From Natrialbaceae archaeon (GTDB lineage Archaea; Halobacteriota; Halobacteria; Halobacteriales; Natrialbaceae): 64,000 bases of DNA. The stretch is from contig PWMF01000215.1 in the NCBI GenBank assembly GCA_003559215.1, forward strand, positions 1 through 64,000. Reading direction: 5' to 3'. The translations under genes were made by a program, and so were the position numbers. Position 1 is the first letter of the stretch. Each line of letters opens with the position of its first letter. This document shows, one piece after another, positions 18,298-25,186 of this stretch. Below the pieces are notes generated by a model, which worked only from the letters and a program-made list of their open reading frames with translations, did no database searches and was not told the origin of the DNA.

Positions 18298-19101
18298 CTA
18301 CGCGTCGATTCCCCGGGCGGCCTCGAGCAGTTCGTCGTGGATCGCGCCGTTGGAAGCGACCAGCCCCTCGCTGTCGTGGCGCCAGCGCTCGCCCTCGAGG
18401 TCGGTGACCTGACCGCCGGCCTGACGGATCATGTGAACGCCGGCGACGGTGTCCCACGGGTTCGCCCGCAGGTTCGTCGTGATCCCCTCGAGGGCGCCCG
18501 CGGCGACCATCGCCAGTCCGAGCTGGGCGCAGCCGAACCGTCGCATGTCGCCGAAGCGGGTGACGATCTCCCGGTTCGCCGCGGCGTACTGGTCGCGGTG
18601 ATCGAAGTCCCACCAGAACGTCGGCGAGACCGTCGCGGCCTCGGGATCGGCGCAGTCGCTGACCGTGATCGGCTCCTCGTTCCGGAACACCCCCTCGGGA
18701 CCGCTTCGGTACTCGTCCTCGAGGGCCGGACACACGATCGCCGCGCCGACTGGTTCGCCGTCGACGACCGCGGCGACGGCGGTGCCGAACGCCCGGATTC
18801 CTCGGACGAAGTTGTTCGTTCCGTCGATGGGGTCGACGATCCAGGCCGGTCCCGACTTCGGGACTTCCTTTAGCTCGTCGTCCTCCTCGCCGACGACGGG
18901 GTCGTCGGGGTACGTCTCGCGGATCGCCTCGATCACCGCGACCTGGGCCTCGCGGTCGGCCCGTGTGACGACGTCTGTCTTGCCGTTTTTCGTCTCGACG
19001 TCCAGCGACGTGCGAAACGCGTCGCCGGCGATCGCGGCGCCTGCTCGAGCCGCGCGTACGGCGGTGTCAGCCCGTCGGTCGAGTTCGTCGGAGTTACTCA
19101 T
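18298..19101 (-). CDS. inositol monophosphatase family / archaeal fructose-1,6-bisphosphatase
   Basis: A 267-residue Mg2+-dependent phosphatase. Metal ligands are in VVGEEDDE (Glu), WIVDPIDGTNNF (Asp-Ile-Asp-Gly) and NPWDTVAGVHMIRQAGG (Asp). Archaeal members often have both inositol-1-phosphate and fructose-1,6-bisphosphate phosphatase activity (IMPase/FBPase), and haloarchaea use such enzymes in gluconeogenesis; which substrate dominates here is not visible. A T-rich box (CCTTTTTGAC, about 19121-19130) lies 25 nt upstream, consistent with a leaderless start. Confidence 0.9.
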   Translation of the reverse strand: MSNSDELDRRADTAVRAARAGAAIAGDAFRTSLDVETKNGKTDVVTRADREAQVAVIEAIRETYPDDPVVGEEDDELKEVPKSGPAWIVDPIDGTNNFVRGIRAFGTAVAAVVDGEPVGAAIVCPALEDEYRSGPEGVFRNEEPITVSDCADPEAATVSPTFWWDFDHRDQYAAANREIVTRFGDMRRFGCAQLGLAMVAAGALEGITTNLRANPWDTVAGVHMIRQAGGQVTDLEGERWRHDSEGLVASNGAIHDELLEAARGIDA

Positions 19102-19295
19102 TGTCCAGACTCAGTGCTCGACGTCAAAAAGGGATCACGTTTCGACCCGCCCTCGGCGCGAGTCGACGTCCGTGGAGCGACGGTTCTCAAAGGGAACTGA
19201 CAGCAACTGTAGCAGTAGATAGTAACACGTTTTATTTCTTCAAACATCACATAAAAATAGCGTTACGCACAGGTGAGAGACAGAGCAAGCAGTAA

Positions 19296-19454
19296 TCAAG
19301 ACCCCATAATCACGAACACTAGAATGTACGAAATTATTCCAAAGAGGGCGGTGGCTCCCATCCAGACAGCAACTATTAGCGCTGCCTGTTTTCCAGTCAT
19401 ATCTTCTCCTTCAAGCAGTTCACTAAATTGTGACAGCATCTCCGGGAAACCCAT
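19296..19454 (-). CDS. small membrane protein, 52 residues
   Basis: Read directly from the minus strand. The protein opens MGFPEMLSQFSELLEGEDMT, then has a single hydrophobic span (KQAALIVAVWMGATALFG followed by IISYILVFVIMG). Its ATG shares one base with the stop of the preceding 48-residue gene (TAATG), a sign of coupled translation. No family recognised. A plus-strand frame over the same bases (19273-19479) is serine-rich and is taken as its shadow. The two-gene arrangement suggests the products act together at the membrane. Confidence 0.7.
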   Translation of the reverse strand: MGFPEMLSQFSELLEGEDMTGKQAALIVAVWMGATALFGIISYILVFVIMGS

Positions 19455-19600
19455 TATGGTGATTCAACGTATTGCTTGAATAGCGACGCCCAGAGACGCT
19501 CGAAGTGATTGGCATAGAACGGTGGGGTGTTCCCGGCGGGGAGGTAGAATTTTGGTTCAGTGTCGCTGCCTCGATCACCGTCACGGTATCTCTGTGTCAT
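19454..19600 (-). CDS. small hydrophilic protein, 48 residues
   Basis: Minus-strand frame with codon use like normal coding DNA. The product starts MTQRYRDGDRGSDTEPKFYL, continues with PAGNTPPFYANHFERLWASL and ends FKQYVESP. No family recognised. The stop TAA overlaps the ATG of the 52-residue membrane protein gene. On the minus strand a box ATATAAAT (about 19654-19661) lies about 57 nt upstream, which would leave a leader of about 30 nt. Aromatic and proline-rich content suggests a short ordered protein or a membrane-associated partner. Confidence 0.65.
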   Translation of the reverse strand: MTQRYRDGDRGSDTEPKFYLPAGNTPPFYANHFERLWASLFKQYVESP

Positions 19601-19730
19601 ACTAACATGTACCGGCCGTACCCGCATTGGTCTCTCTCTTAATCGAATAATCCATTTATATCGGGTCTGGGAGTGTCGCGACCGAAACGCACCAAATCGA
19701 TCTAGATTTACGGCCTAGACTGAGATTCAT

Positions 19731-19750
19731 CCCACGGCTAAAACCGTGGG
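19731..19750. mobile_element. hairpin relic of an IS200/IS605-family element (PATE-like)
   Basis: CCCACGG-CTAAAA-CCGTGGG, flanked by gattcat on the left and ctttctcct on the right. This motif is typical of the ends of haloarchaeal IS200/IS605-group elements and of their short non-autonomous derivatives (palindrome-associated elements). The central G is replaced (CTAAAAC rather than CTAAAGC), shortening the stem by one pair. No tnpA or tnpB is seen in the window, so only an end remains. Confidence 0.55.
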
Positions 19751-20053
19751 CTTTCTCCTGTATTTCGTATAAGGAAACCGTACTGCAAACCACTAATAGT
19801 AACAGCTGGAACTGTTTTGCACACTGATCGTATTGTTCGCGGTTCTCACTCACTCCGTTCGCTCACGAGTCACGTTGTGCCCCCGCTTGCAGCCACGGTT
19901 CTCACTCGCTTTGTTCGCTCCGAACCGCGCTCGCTCCGCACTGCGCTCCAGTCATGCGATGGTGTGCACTGACGTTCAGTGGCTACTCGTCGGTTGGCGT
20001 TGGGTAGAAGTTTGCGAGGGCAAGAGGCTCGCTCTTGCCGCACTGGTTGCCAG

Positions 20054-20075
20054 TGCGAGGGGAGGGAATCGAACC
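20054..20075 (-). repeat. partial copy of the tRNA-Leu 3' end, possible att scar
   Basis: These 22 bases are identical to 20166-20187, i.e. the discriminator base, acceptor 3' strand and most of the T arm of tRNA-Leu. The copy lies 112 bp downstream of the tRNA 3' end in the same orientation. Integrases of haloarchaeal mobile elements recombine at tRNA 3' ends and leave just such a duplicate, so this looks like the far att site of an element that is now lost. An imperfect inverted copy of the T-arm sequence (gttcgatccctcc) lies between the two at about 20127-20139. Confidence 0.6.
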
Positions 20076-20165
20076 ACCTCCGGGAACCTGCGCGAGGCGC
20101 AGAACCCCGGCGTCGTTCGATCCCTCCGTGCATTTTCGTTCGGCACGAGATGTGCCTCACTGCAA

Positions 20166-20248
20166 TGCGAGGGGAGGGAATCGAACCCACGAACGTCTAC
20201 ACGAGCGGATCTTGAGTCCGCCGCCGTTGACCGCTTGGCTACCCTCGC
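20166..20248 (-). tRNA. tRNA-Leu (anticodon CAA)
   Basis: An 83-nt class II tRNA. The acceptor GCGAGGG pairs with CCCTCGC, with A as discriminator; the D arm is GCC...GGC; the anticodon stem is GCGGA/TCCGC around loop CTCAAGA, giving anticodon CAA (reads UUG). There is a long variable arm, and the T arm contains GGTTCGATTCC. CCA is not encoded and no intron is seen. The 3' end is also present as a partial copy 112 bp downstream. Confidence 0.95.
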
Positions 20249-20296
20249 ACGCAGTCGATGGTTCGCATCTGCCGTATGAATAGTCTGCGGTTTCGT

Positions 20297-20458
20297 CTAC
20301 ACCGGAGGGTGGCACTCGAGGCCGCTTCGCTCCGCTGATCTCCCGCCGAGGGGCTCGAGGAGGTGTCGCGCGCCGCAGTTGTGACACGCGTATCCCCCGT
20401 CGATGTGAGCAAAGAGTCGCTCGCCACAGCTCAGGCAGCGTCCGTCCGAGTGCTTCAT
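20297..20458 (-). CDS. small zinc-finger protein, 53 residues
   Basis: Read on the minus strand. Two CxxC pairs (CLSC near residue 8 and CHNC near residue 26) in the opening [20 protein letters not shown] make a zinc ribbon; a Cys-His pair (ECHPP) lies near the C-terminus. Such one-domain zinc-finger proteins are abundant in haloarchaea and a few are known to affect growth or biofilm formation; this one is not recognised. The ATG at 20458 is supported by a TATA-like CTTATT (about 20484-20489) 28 nt upstream. A GTG five codons earlier is possible. It follows the tRNA on the same strand. Confidence 0.65.
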   Translation of the reverse strand: MKHSDGRCLSCGERLFAHIDGGYACHNCGARHLLEPLGGRSAERSGLECHPPV

Positions 20459-20665
20459 CAGTTCGACGGTCACTCCTGCCGGGGAATAAGCGTTCCGGCA
20501 GCGGGCGGCGAGTTGCGAATCCGGCGGGGCGGTCGGGGAGGACGGTCGCGGCCACGTGGAAGTGAGTACCCGTCGAGCGAAACGTACGGGACCCTCGAGC
20601 CCGAACGGTCACACGATGGGAGTCGAACCGCTCGTGGACCGCGTCCGATCACCGACCGACCACCG

Positions 20666-21169
20666 ATGACCGACCACACCCGAGACTACGCCGTTGCGCC
20701 GCCGATTTCGGGCTCGCCGACGGGGTGGGATCCCGACCGCGGGGAGTCCAACGGCTGGGAGCACGGCACGCTCCGGCGGGCCGTCGTCCACGGCGTGCGG
20801 CTGTTCAACGACGGCGCGTTCCACGAGTCTCACGACTGCTTCGAGCTCGAGTGGTACAACTACGGCCGCGGGACGACCGAGAGCGCCTTCCTCCACGGGA
20901 TGGTCCAGGTCGCCGCCGGGGCCTACAAGCGCGCGGACTTCGAGGACGACGGCGGGATGCGGAGCCTGTTCCGGACGGCCCTCCAGTACCTCGAGGACGT
21001 TCCCGACGACTACTACGGCGTTGACGTCCGCGAGGTCCGGGAGATCATGGAGACGGCCCTCGAGGAGCCCGCCGCGATCGACGGCTGGCGGATCGCCCTC
21101 GACGGCGAGCGACCGACCGCACGGGCGATCGATCGGGAGTACGCGGCCGACCTCGAGAACGGGCCCTGA
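20666..21169 (+). CDS. DUF309 domain protein
   Basis: A 167-residue soluble helical protein. The DUF309 signature lies in the middle: [19 protein letters not shown], then [24 protein letters not shown] (the usual F.xGlIQ.A.g.yk pattern). The ATG at 20666 ([10 protein letters not shown]) is chosen; the open frame extends upstream only through arginine-rich noise. The family has conserved His/Glu residues that could bind metal, but no activity is established. Just upstream of the aspartoacylase-like gene on the same strand. Confidence 0.85.
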   Translation: MTDHTRDYAVAPPISGSPTGWDPDRGESNGWEHGTLRRAVVHGVRLFNDGAFHESHDCFELEWYNYGRGTTESAFLHGMVQVAAGAYKRADFEDDGGMRSLFRTALQYLEDVPDDYYGVDVREVREIMETALEEPAAIDGWRIALDGERPTARAIDREYAADLENGP

Positions 21170-21248
21170 CGGCCGCGTCGATAGCTCGAGACGCCGCGAG
21201 CGCTATCGGACCGAATCACATTTGAACTCGAAGTTCCTACAACTGGTA

Positions 21249-22046
21249 ATGAAAGTTGCACAGCTCGGGTCCGGAACGCCCGAGATAGCGGTCGTTGGAG
21301 GAATCCACGGCGACGAACCCAGCGGGGTTCGCGCCGTAGAGCAGTTGCTCGACGAGAACCCGTCCGTCGAGCGTCCCGTCAAGCTCGTGGTCGCCAACGA
21401 GAAGGCCCTCGAGCGGCAGGTCCGGTACGTCGACGAGGATCTCAACCGGGCGTTTCCGGGGGATCCAAACGCGAAGACCCACGAGGGACAGCTCGCCGAC
21501 GATCTCGTCGAGGAGCTGTCGGGCTGTTTCACCTTCTCGATGCACTCCACGCAGAGCCACGCCGAACCGTTCGCCATCGTCAACGAGCTCCACGAGCGGG
21601 CGGAGTCGATCTGCCCGCAGCTCCCCGTCCAGGCGATGGTCGAGACCAGCGAGTTCGCCGAGGGACGGCTGTTCTCCGAGATCGACACCATCGAAGTCGA
21701 GTGCGGACTGCAGGGCTCGGAGACGGCCGCCCAGAACGCGCTTCGGCTTACGCGGTCGTTCCTGACCGCCGTCGGCGCCTTGCCCGGCGACACAGTCAGC
21801 CGAGAGCTGCCCGTCTACCGGCTCGTCGACTCGATCCCGAAGGGAGAGGCCGACAGCTACGAGGTCTTCGTCGACAACTTCACCCAGATCGAGCCCGGCG
21901 ATCCGTTCGCCGCCGCCGACGGCGATATGCAGGTCGCGACCGAGTCGTTCTACCCGGTGCTTATGTCTTCCTACGGCTACCGCGACGTCTTCGGCTACGC
22001 CGCCGAGAAGCTCGACGTGTTGTCGACCCCGAGTGCGGCCGACTGA
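21249..22046 (+). CDS. succinylglutamate desuccinylase/aspartoacylase family hydrolase
   Basis: A 265-residue zinc carboxypeptidase-fold (M14-type) protein. Zinc ligands are seen in GGIHGDEPSG (His-x-x-Glu) and in MHSTQSHAEPF (His); DEDLNRAFPGD is the family's substrate-binding stretch, and the catalytic Glu is expected in TIEVECGLQG. Members cleave N-acyl amino acids, but this short archaeal branch has no assigned substrate. A box CATTTGAA lies about 27 nt before the ATG, so a leaderless mRNA is likely. A T6 run just after the stop may end transcription. Confidence 0.85.
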   Translation: MKVAQLGSGTPEIAVVGGIHGDEPSGVRAVEQLLDENPSVERPVKLVVANEKALERQVRYVDEDLNRAFPGDPNAKTHEGQLADDLVEELSGCFTFSMHSTQSHAEPFAIVNELHERAESICPQLPVQAMVETSEFAEGRLFSEIDTIEVECGLQGSETAAQNALRLTRSFLTAVGALPGDTVSRELPVYRLVDSIPKGEADSYEVFVDNFTQIEPGDPFAAADGDMQVATESFYPVLMSSYGYRDVFGYAAEKLDVLSTPSAAD

Positions 22047-22054
22047 CCGACCGG

Positions 22055-22060
22055 TTTTTT
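22055..22060 (+). terminator. oligo-T transcription stop after the aspartoacylase-like gene
   Basis: A run of six T within 15 bp of the stop codon, preceded by GC-rich DNA. Archaeal RNA polymerase often stops at such T runs without a hairpin. Confidence 0.4.
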
Positions 22061-22165
22061 GTCGACACGCGTGCACGCGTAAGATCGCTTTTTCCGGTTT
22101 CCGGCTCGAGCCGGCCCGGAGCGGGATCCGAGATACGCACAAGTTTCCCCGAGTGAGGAGGATTG

Positions 22166-22750
22166 ATGCCTCGCCGTCCCTATCGAGCGTATATGACAGC
22201 GATAGCACTCCTCGCGGTCGCGTTCGGGGAGCTGTTCCCGAACGGGATCAGCCACTACGCGATCGGCGGTCTCCTGGTCGGTCTCGGCACCGTCGTCATC
22301 TATCTGGGCACCGGTATCGCCGCGGGCGCGAGCACGTTCCTCGAGTCGACCCTCTCGTACGTCTCGAACCTCTCGCGGTTCCAGCGGTACGTCTCCTCGC
22401 GGGACTGGCGAGTCGTCTTTACGCTGGGGATCGTCGCCGGCGCGGCGATCTACGCCGTTACGTTTCAGTCCGGACTGGTCTCGAGCTCGCTCCACCAGCC
22501 CGCGACGACCGGAGAGCTCTACGACGTCGGCGGACTGACGCTGTGGATGACCGAGGTCCAGCCCTGGCGGCTGTTTCTCGGCGGGATCCTGATCGGGATC
22601 GGAACGCGGGTCGGGAAGGGGTGTACCTCCGGGCACGGCGTCTGTGGCGTCGGCTCGGCCTCGAGCGCCTCCCTCGTCGGCGTCGCGACCTTCCTGCTGA
22701 TCGCGATCGGGGTCGCCCAGCTGGTGCAGGCCCTGGGGGTGAGTCCCTGA
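22166..22750 (+). CDS. YeeE/YedE family sulfur-compound transporter, N-terminal half protein
   Basis: A 194-residue membrane protein with about five spans. The conserved loop GTRVGKGCTSGHGVCGVGSAS contains the cysteine thought to pass thiosulfate/persulfide-type sulfur in YeeE transporters. ATG at 22166 follows a Shine-Dalgarno-like GAGGAGG by four bases; TTG at 22163 is rejected. Bacterial YeeE is about 350 residues with two such halves; here the second half is a separate gene 85 bp downstream. A monothiol glutaredoxin follows, so the three may form a sulfur uptake and trafficking unit. Confidence 0.88.
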   Translation: MPRRPYRAYMTAIALLAVAFGELFPNGISHYAIGGLLVGLGTVVIYLGTGIAAGASTFLESTLSYVSNLSRFQRYVSSRDWRVVFTLGIVAGAAIYAVTFQSGLVSSSLHQPATTGELYDVGGLTLWMTEVQPWRLFLGGILIGIGTRVGKGCTSGHGVCGVGSASSASLVGVATFLLIAIGVAQLVQALGVSP

Positions 22751-22835
22751 TGAGCGGGACTCGAGCCGTGCGAGAATCCCGGAGACGCGAGCGGCGAGCG
22801 AAGCGAACCGCGAGCTACGAACGGAGGTGTGAGCG

Positions 22836-23303
22836 ATGAGCGCCGACCACGAACAACATCCGCTGTTCATGCCGCTGGTGTTCGTCGGCGGACTGATCTT
22901 CGGCTTCGGCCTCGGGTTCAGCCACATGGCCCAGCCCGAGATCGTGCTGCACTTCCTGCAGTTCGAAGACTTCGGGCTGCTGTTCGTCATGGGTGGGGCG
23001 GCGGTCGTCACCGGGATCACGTTCTTCGGCATTAACTACGTTCGAAGCAGCGCGCCGTTTACCGGCGCACCCTACGTCCGTCGGCTGAAGACCCTCGACC
23101 GAAACGTCGTCCTCGGCGGCGGCATCTTCGGCGTCGGCTGGGGGCTCTCCGGGATCTGTCCCGGTGCGGCCTACGCCAGCCTCGGCGTCGGGAACGTCGC
23201 GATCCTCTACGGGATCGTCGGCATGTTCCTCGGCGCCTACGTCCAGGGCTACTGGCGGTCGGCCCGGGCCGAGGCCGACGCCCCGGCGTCGACGGCCGAC
23301 TGA
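22836..23303 (+). CDS. YeeE/YedE family sulfur-compound transporter, C-terminal half protein
   Basis: A 155-residue membrane protein with four to five spans and the second conserved loop GVGWGLSGICPGAAYASLGVGN, whose cysteine matches that of the second YeeE repeat. It presumably pairs with the 194-residue partner to make one channel. An SD-like GGAGGTG precedes the ATG by a few bases. The spacer between the two genes is rich in gcgagcgaa words and has no gene. Confidence 0.88.
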   Translation: MSADHEQHPLFMPLVFVGGLIFGFGLGFSHMAQPEIVLHFLQFEDFGLLFVMGGAAVVTGITFFGINYVRSSAPFTGAPYVRRLKTLDRNVVLGGGIFGVGWGLSGICPGAAYASLGVGNVAILYGIVGMFLGAYVQGYWRSARAEADAPASTAD

Positions 23304-23375
23304 GGATACGGACACGAACTGCGGCTCGGTAACCGGGGACGTAAGGTCTATCCGCGTCACGGCCGTACCAGGGGT

Positions 23376-23723
23376 ATGGACTTTCCACCGAACCAGGGGC
23401 TCGATCAGGACGAAGTCGACGAACAGGTCGCCGACGTGCTCGAGGACAACGAGGTCGTCCTCTTCATGAAGGGGACGGAGCTGATGCCACAGTGTGGGTA
23501 CTCTCGCCGAGCGCTCGGGCTGATCGACCAGTACCGTGACGACTACGAGACCGTCGACGTCCTCGAGTCGCTCGACGAGTACCGGGCGGCCCTCGAGGAC
23601 CACAGCGGCTGGGAGACGATTCCGCAGACGTTCGTCGACGGAGAGTTCGTCGGTGGCTCGGACATCCTCGCCGAACTCGAGGAACGCGGCGAGCTGGCCG
23701 AGACGCTCGAGGCCGACGGATAA
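23376..23723 (+). CDS. monothiol glutaredoxin (Grx4/CGFS-like, with CGYS)
   Basis: A 115-residue thioredoxin-fold protein. The active-site motif is CGYS with Cys40 (LMPQCGYSRRAL), close to CGFS of monothiol glutaredoxins that carry [2Fe-2S] clusters. The conserved WETIPQTFVDGEFVGGSDIL (cis-Pro TIPQ and GG) is present. In haloarchaea, which use gamma-glutamylcysteine rather than glutathione, it may serve iron-sulfur trafficking. Same strand, 72 bp after the YeeE pair. Confidence 0.92.
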   Translation: MDFPPNQGLDQDEVDEQVADVLEDNEVVLFMKGTELMPQCGYSRRALGLIDQYRDDYETVDVLESLDEYRAALEDHSGWETIPQTFVDGEFVGGSDILAELEERGELAETLEADG

Positions 23724-23838
23724 CTAGCAGCGATATCGAATTGAATTTATTCCTTTCAAAAGAGACCGAATTTAATAGCAGGTCATATAAGCCACGCGAC
23801 CGTACTAGGAACCAGCGACCGCTCCACACCTTCCCACT

Positions 23839-24420
23839 ATGTCCACAGAGGAATCCAGACACGTATATCGGCTGCATTCGACCCTCGAACTGCCCCTCGA
23901 AGACCTCCACGACCACATCGACGAGGCGACGTACCCCGACGGGGTCTCGGACGTCGAGATCACGCGGCGAAACAATACGCTCATCCTAAAGGCCGTCGCC
24001 GAGGACGAGACGGTAAGCAAGTACACGCCGACGGCCCAGCTCAAGGCCAGCGTCACCGAGAATCGGGTCTACGAGGAAGACCCCGACGAGCGACACAACT
24101 CGTTCCGATGGGACGAGGACGAGGAGGACGAAATCGAGTCCGAACTCGTCGAGTACGCCGCGTTCAAGGGGGACCGCGAGACCGTCCTCCAGAACTCCTT
24201 GCTGCAGTACGAGATGTTCCTCGTCCTCTGTGAGATCGCTGAGGCCGCCGAGAAGGGCACCCTGACGGCGATCGCCGAGTTCGACGACGAACTCGAGGCG
24301 ACCCGGATCGTCGAGGGCGAGCCCCGGCCGGCCGATATCGAGGTCGTCGAGGGACCGCGGGACCACGGCTCGAGTCAAGGCGGCGTCAACTGGCGCGACA
24401 ACAAGTTCATCAGCGACTGA
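23839..24420 (+). CDS. conserved haloarchaeal protein, acidic, 193 residues
   Basis: A soluble, strongly acidic protein with a complete-looking body and normal codon use. The first third reads as alternating beta strands (HVYRLHSTLELPLEDLHDHI, DVEITRRNNTLILKAVAED), and the middle has a helical stretch (RETVLQNSLLQYEMFLVLCEIAEAAEKG). I do not recognise a characterised family. A TATA-like CATATAAGC (about 23784-23792) lies about 50 nt before the ATG, predicting a leader of about 20 nt. The upstream 115 bp are AT-rich and set it apart from the glutaredoxin gene. Confidence 0.7.
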   Translation: MSTEESRHVYRLHSTLELPLEDLHDHIDEATYPDGVSDVEITRRNNTLILKAVAEDETVSKYTPTAQLKASVTENRVYEEDPDERHNSFRWDEDEEDEIESELVEYAAFKGDRETVLQNSLLQYEMFLVLCEIAEAAEKGTLTAIAEFDDELEATRIVEGEPRPADIEVVEGPRDHGSSQGGVNWRDNKFISD

Positions 24421-24493
24421 GCGGTCTCGCCGCGCGAACTTCTCGAGACCCGACCGACGGTAGCGATTTCCGCTCCGTTCCCGTACCCCACGC

Positions 24494-24808
24494 ATGGACG
24501 ATCCGAGCAGCTACGGGATCGTCGGCCGACTCGCGCTCGCGGCGTTCGTCACGATCGCACCGACGATCCTCTTTCTCGGGCTGGTACGGGGGTTAGAGCG
24601 GCTGCAAAACGACGCGCTCGTCCTCGAGCTACGACAGCAGGGGACCCTCGAGCCGTCGCCGGACGACGACGTCCTCGCCGTGCTGGCGGACGGGCTCGAG
24701 TTCGACCGTGCCGAGGGCTCCGGGCTGCAGTGTCCGACCTGCGGAGAACCGAACGGCTCCGACGAGCGCTACTGTCCGGAGTGTCTGGCCCGGTTCTCGG
24801 GGCCCTGA
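24494..24808 (+). CDS. small membrane-anchored zinc-ribbon protein, 104 residues
   Basis: One membrane span near the N-terminus (about residues 12-32, LALAAFVTIAPTILFLGLVR), a short cytoplasmic helix, and a C-terminal zinc ribbon CPTCGEPNGSDERYCPECLA (residues about 77-97). Many haloarchaeal proteins share this one-span plus zinc-ribbon plan; the role is unknown. Ends 9 bp from the convergent ASCH gene. Confidence 0.75.
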   Translation: MDDPSSYGIVGRLALAAFVTIAPTILFLGLVRGLERLQNDALVLELRQQGTLEPSPDDDVLAVLADGLEFDRAEGSGLQCPTCGEPNGSDERYCPECLARFSGP

Positions 24809-24817
24809 CGGTCGAGA

Positions 24818-25129
24818 TCAGGAAACCGGTTCGAACCGGTGGAGAAACGCCGTGTTCTCGTCGTCCCATTCGGTGCCGTGGGTGCGCTCGATCCGTCGCT
24901 TGTAGGCCTCGAGATCCGGCGACCCCTCGGCGCGTGCGTCCTCGTCGGTCAGATCGCCGAGTCGTCGTTCCGTCACCTCGACGAGTTCGAACGTCGTCCC
25001 CTCGATCTCGAAGGTGTCGCCCTCCGCAGCGTGTCTGTCTCCCCGGTGGAGCTGGGTGATCTCTCCCTCGAGAGCGCCCGTTCGCAGCCGTTCGGCGGGC
25101 AAGAGGTCGCTCGCTTCGATCGTCGTCAT
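24818..25129 (-). CDS. ASCH domain protein
   Basis: A 103-residue beta-barrel protein of the PUA-like ASCH superfamily, expected to bind RNA. Seen: IEASDLLPAERLRTGALEGEITQLHRGDRHAAEGDTFEIEG (ASCH strands) and TFELVEVTERRLGDLTDEDARAEGSPDLEAYK, typical of the C-terminal half. The start is the ATG at 25129; a longer frame begins at 25171 but the extra residues are not family-like. Related proteins include RNA-linked and N4-acetylcytidine amidohydrolases, so activity is open. Confidence 0.85.
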   Translation of the reverse strand: MTTIEASDLLPAERLRTGALEGEITQLHRGDRHAAEGDTFEIEGTTFELVEVTERRLGDLTDEDARAEGSPDLEAYKRRIERTHGTEWDDENTAFLHRFEPVS

Positions 25130-25186
25130 GATCGCAACGTTCGGTCGCTGCGGAATAATGCTACCGGTCACCCGTTCTGGAAGCGG

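Larger units (their letters stand above)
19601..20165. other. non-coding accessory stretch downstream of tRNA-Leu
   Basis: Holds a promoter for the small operon (19650s), an IS-type hairpin (19731-19750), repetitive gttctcact-cgctttgttcgctc stretches (19850-19940), and a copy of the tRNA-Leu 3' end (20054-20075). Frames here (for example 19833-20279, plus) have no recognisable features and run through the tRNA. I read it as decayed mobile-element or integration-scar DNA. Confidence 0.5.

Noticed and set aside
19273-19479. 68-residue plus-strand frame
   Set aside because: It lies antisense to the coupled 48/52-residue pair, is Ser/Ile-rich without a promoter, and has no recognisable features.
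19833-20279. 148-residue plus-strand frame through the tRNA region
   Set aside because: It runs across tRNA-Leu on the opposite strand and consists of repetitive spacer sequence.
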